This document shows positions 62,310 to 64,000 of a stretch of 64,000 nucleotides of DNA, piece by piece. Where the stretch lies: assembly GCF_039525805.1 (NCBI RefSeq), contig NZ_BAAAHZ010000003.1; one strand, 5' to 3'. Position 1 is the first letter of the stretch, and every line of letters starts with the position of its first letter. This DNA comes from Dietzia natronolimnaea (lineage in GTDB: Bacteria > Actinomycetota > Actinomycetes > Mycobacteriales > Mycobacteriaceae). The position numbers and the translations under genes were made by a program. Under the pieces are notes generated by a model, which worked only from the letters and a program-made list of their open reading frames with translations, was not told the DNA's origin and did no database searches.

Positions 62310-63553
62310 GACAGCCCCCTCCGCGCGAACGCGTCCTGCCGCGCGGCGATCCGCTCGCGCCACTGCTCGGCGGTCACCCGCTGGTCGTCGTACCCGGGTA
62401 CCTCGTCGGCGAGCCGGTCGAACGGCACCACCTTCACCGAGGGGCCGAGCTCCGGCGTGACGGGCTCGCTCACCCGCTGCCAGCGGAACTGCATGATGCC
62501 CTCGCGGTGGCCCAGGGTCTCGATCCAGTTGGCCAGACCGGGATCGCGGTCGGCCACGACGAGGTGGATCATCCCGTCCGCGCCGACGTGCGCCTGGTCG
62601 GCGGTGAGGCTGGTCTGGTGGTGCACGTACTCGAGCGAGGCGTACCACATGCTGCCCAGCTGGAAGCCCTGGTAGGGCACGCCGGCGACGGGCACGGAGA
62701 TCACCATGGCCTCGTCCGGGCCGAGTTCGAAGACACCCGCGGAGGAGAACTGCGTGGTGAGGCCGCCGGGGGTCTGCCGCGGTTCGTTCAGTGTGTTGCG
62801 GACCTGGTCGCCGAAGAACCACTCGGGGAACGCCAGCCACGTCCGCAACCGCCCGATGAGCGCCTCGGCGAGCTTGGCGTGGAACTTCTCCTGACCGGCG
62901 AGCGTCACCGGCTCCGGCGCGGTGCCCACCGTGTCGACCCGGCGCAGGATCGCCGACCCGGCCACCTCACCGCTCCAGTCCGAGTAGACCTCGCGGACGG
63001 CGATCATCGAGGTCCCCGGGTGGAGCACCACGTAGCCGGCGTCGCCCTCGTCGTCGTCGTGCCTCGCCGGACCCAATCGGAAGCGATACCGTCCGTCGTC
63101 GCCGATCTCCAGCGCGCGGTCGTCGAACGCCGCGTGCGACGCGGCGCGCTCATCGGCCGAATACGTCCCGGCCATGACCTGGAACGACAGGTCCGCCGTG
63201 GTGCCGCGACGGCCCTCGATGACGTACTCGGCGCCGTCGGTGAGGTTGGCGTAGAAGTACAGCGTGTCGGGGTTGTCCAGGCCCATCTTGGTGTACGGGC
63301 CGGTGGCCTGGAACAGCTGGGGGTGACTGCGACCGCGGTGTTGGCCGGTCTCGATGGCGCCGCGGATGGTCCCGAGCAGGTAGTCGAGCCCCTCCGCGAC
63401 GTCCGCCTCGGTCCGCACGTGTGGCGCAGACCGGATGATCTCCTCGGCCTCGGCCAGCGCGCGGGCCAGCGGGCCGGTCGCCCCGGTCCCCTCCACCGTG
63501 CTCTCCCCCACAGCGCTCTCCCCCACAGCGCTCTCCCCCACCGTGCCGCTCAC
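62306..63553 (-). CDS. DUF1214-like protein of unknown function in the hsaB operon
   Basis: A 415-residue cytosolic protein. After three GESAV-type pentapeptides (residues about 4-17, encoded by 15-base repeats) comes a long domain with KMGLDNPDTLYFYANLTDGA (about 90-109) and, near the end, GMIHLVVADRDPGLANWIET and FRWQRVSEPV. This beginning-to-end pattern reminds me of DUF1214/DUF1254-type proteins and of the Rv3531c family next to a sulfotransferase in mycobacteria, but I cannot verify this. A GTG exists at 63559; the GTG at 63553, overlapping the hsaB stop as GTGA, fits the operon better. Confidence 0.7.
   Translation of the reverse strand: MSGTVGESAVGESAVGESTVEGTGATGPLARALAEAEEIIRSAPHVRTEADVAEGLDYLLGTIRGAIETGQHRGRSHPQLFQATGPYTKMGLDNPDTLYFYANLTDGAEYVIEGRRGTTADLSFQVMAGTYSADERAASHAAFDDRALEIGDDGRYRFRLGPARHDDDEGDAGYVVLHPGTSMIAVREVYSDWSGEVAGSAILRRVDTVGTAPEPVTLAGQEKFHAKLAEALIGRLRTWLAFPEWFFGDQVRNTLNEPRQTPGGLTTQFSSAGVFELGPDEAMVISVPVAGVPYQGFQLGSMWYASLEYVHHQTSLTADQAHVGADGMIHLVVADRDPGLANWIETLGHREGIMQFRWQRVSEPVTPELGPSVKVVPFDRLADEVPGYDDQRVTAEQWRERIAARQDAFARRGLS
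63501..63545 (-). repeat. Three 15-bp in-frame repeats at the N-terminus of the DUF1214-like gene
   Basis: CTCTCCCCCACAGCG repeats at 63501, 63516 and 63531 (last copy with a changed end) and codes for GESAV-like pentapeptides. Confidence 0.92.
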
Positions 63554-64000
63554 AGCCACGTGTAGGAGTCGGCGGATGTGATGAAGTTCTCGAGCTCTTC
63601 CTGCTCGGGCGTCGGATCCACGACGTCCTCCTCAATACTCAGATAGGCGCCGCGGTAGAACAACAGCGGCCGGACATCCCGCTCAGTCGGTCCGAGGTGG
63701 GCGACCCGTCCCAGGACGATCCAGTGATCGCCGCCGTCGAGGACCTGGTCGATCTCGCAGTCCAGCCACGCCATCACGCCGTCGATGACCGGCGAGCCGA
63801 GCGGGCTCGGCGACCAGTCGATCGAGGCGAACTTGTCGTCGCCGCGACGGCCGAACGTGGAGGACACGTCCTCCTGCTCCTCGGACAGGATGTTGACGCA
63901 GAACCTGCCGGCCGCCTCGATCCCCTTCCACGACCCCGACGTCTTCATCGGGCAGAACAGGACCAGGGGCGGCTCGAGGGAGAGCGCGGAGAAGGACTGG
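63550..64000 (-). CDS. hsaB: HsaB, flavin reductase of the 3-HSA hydroxylase (partial)
   Basis: The gene runs off the right end; about 150 C-terminal residues are present. SFSALSLEPPLVLFCPMKTS, then GRFCVNILSEEQEDVSSTFG, GDDKFASIDWSPSPLGSPVI and PLLFYRGAYLSIE match HsaB closely. HsaB supplies reduced flavin to HsaA, which hydroxylates 3-HSA to the catechol 3,4-DHSA in A/B-ring degradation. The stop overlaps the next gene. hsaC, hsaD and hsaA would be expected nearby beyond the window. Confidence 0.9.
   Translation of the reverse strand, partial: QSFSALSLEPPLVLFCPMKTSGSWKGIEAAGRFCVNILSEEQEDVSSTFGRRGDDKFASIDWSPSPLGSPVIDGVMAWLDCEIDQVLDGGDHWIVLGRVAHLGPTERDVRPLLFYRGAYLSIEEDVVDPTPEQEELENFITSADSYTWL

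Overview
The window is about 64 kb of very GC-rich actinobacterial chromosome. It almost certainly comes from a mycolic-acid-containing genus of the Mycobacteriales; Dietzia is my best guess from the gene mix, but the sequence alone does not prove it. Nearly the whole stretch is a cholesterol/steroid catabolism locus. From memory of the gene families, its order follows the M. tuberculosis block from Rv3489-otsA-mce4 to hsaB (about Rv3489 to Rv3567c), with losses and insertions.

Layout. 1-2161: end of a ThrE-type exporter, a small unknown protein and trehalose-6-phosphate synthase. 2192-12451: one minus-strand operon, yrbE4A-yrbE4B-mce4A-F plus two Mce-associated proteins, encoding the steroid importer. 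12686-25672: side-chain genes (hsd4A, fdxD, fadE26, fadE27, fadD17, fadD19, echA19, a second acyl-CoA ligase, an aldehyde dehydrogenase) with a hemolysin-III-like membrane gene and a nitronate-monooxygenase-like gene among them. 26679-32527: two luciferase-like (F420/FMN) oxidoreductases, a DUF35 protein, ltp4, ltp3 and an NTF2-like protein. 32564-34015: an unusual module in which a DUF559/Vsr-like gene is flanked by two structured 21-bp-phased repeat arrays. 34100-38987: epoxide-hydrolase-like gene, cyp125, fadA5, a GNAT-like protein and Ddn. 39348-41261: a secreted Gly/Ser/Leu repeat protein. 41403-60270: the genes for degrading the last two steroid rings (two SDRs, echA20, ipdA, ipdB, ipdC, fadA6, kstR2, ipdF, fadE30, fadD3, fadE31-33) plus a mycofactocin-type SDR, a secreted protein and a lipoprotein. 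60281-64000: a PAP-phosphatase-like gene facing an operon of hsaB, a DUF1214-like gene and a sulfotransferase.

Regulation can be read from the DNA. Seven KstR-type sites (TnnAACnnGTTnnA, some with one mismatch) lie only in the first 37 kb. Five KstR2-type sites (ACCAAGC...GCTTGGT) lie only from 43 kb on, including one in front of kstR2 itself. Import and side-chain removal thus sit under one repressor and C/D-ring degradation under the other, with the 39-41 kb repeat-protein gene at the border.

Most unusual points: the pair of repeat elements around the DUF559 gene, sharing 21-bp phasing and an identical 45-bp gap; a perfect 44-bp palindrome containing the stop codons of two convergent genes; short tandem repeats that copy stop codons at several gene ends; a DNA-encoded poly-serine insert in FadD17; and the absence of the igr genes (chsE1/E2, chsH1/H2, ltp2) downstream of cyp125.
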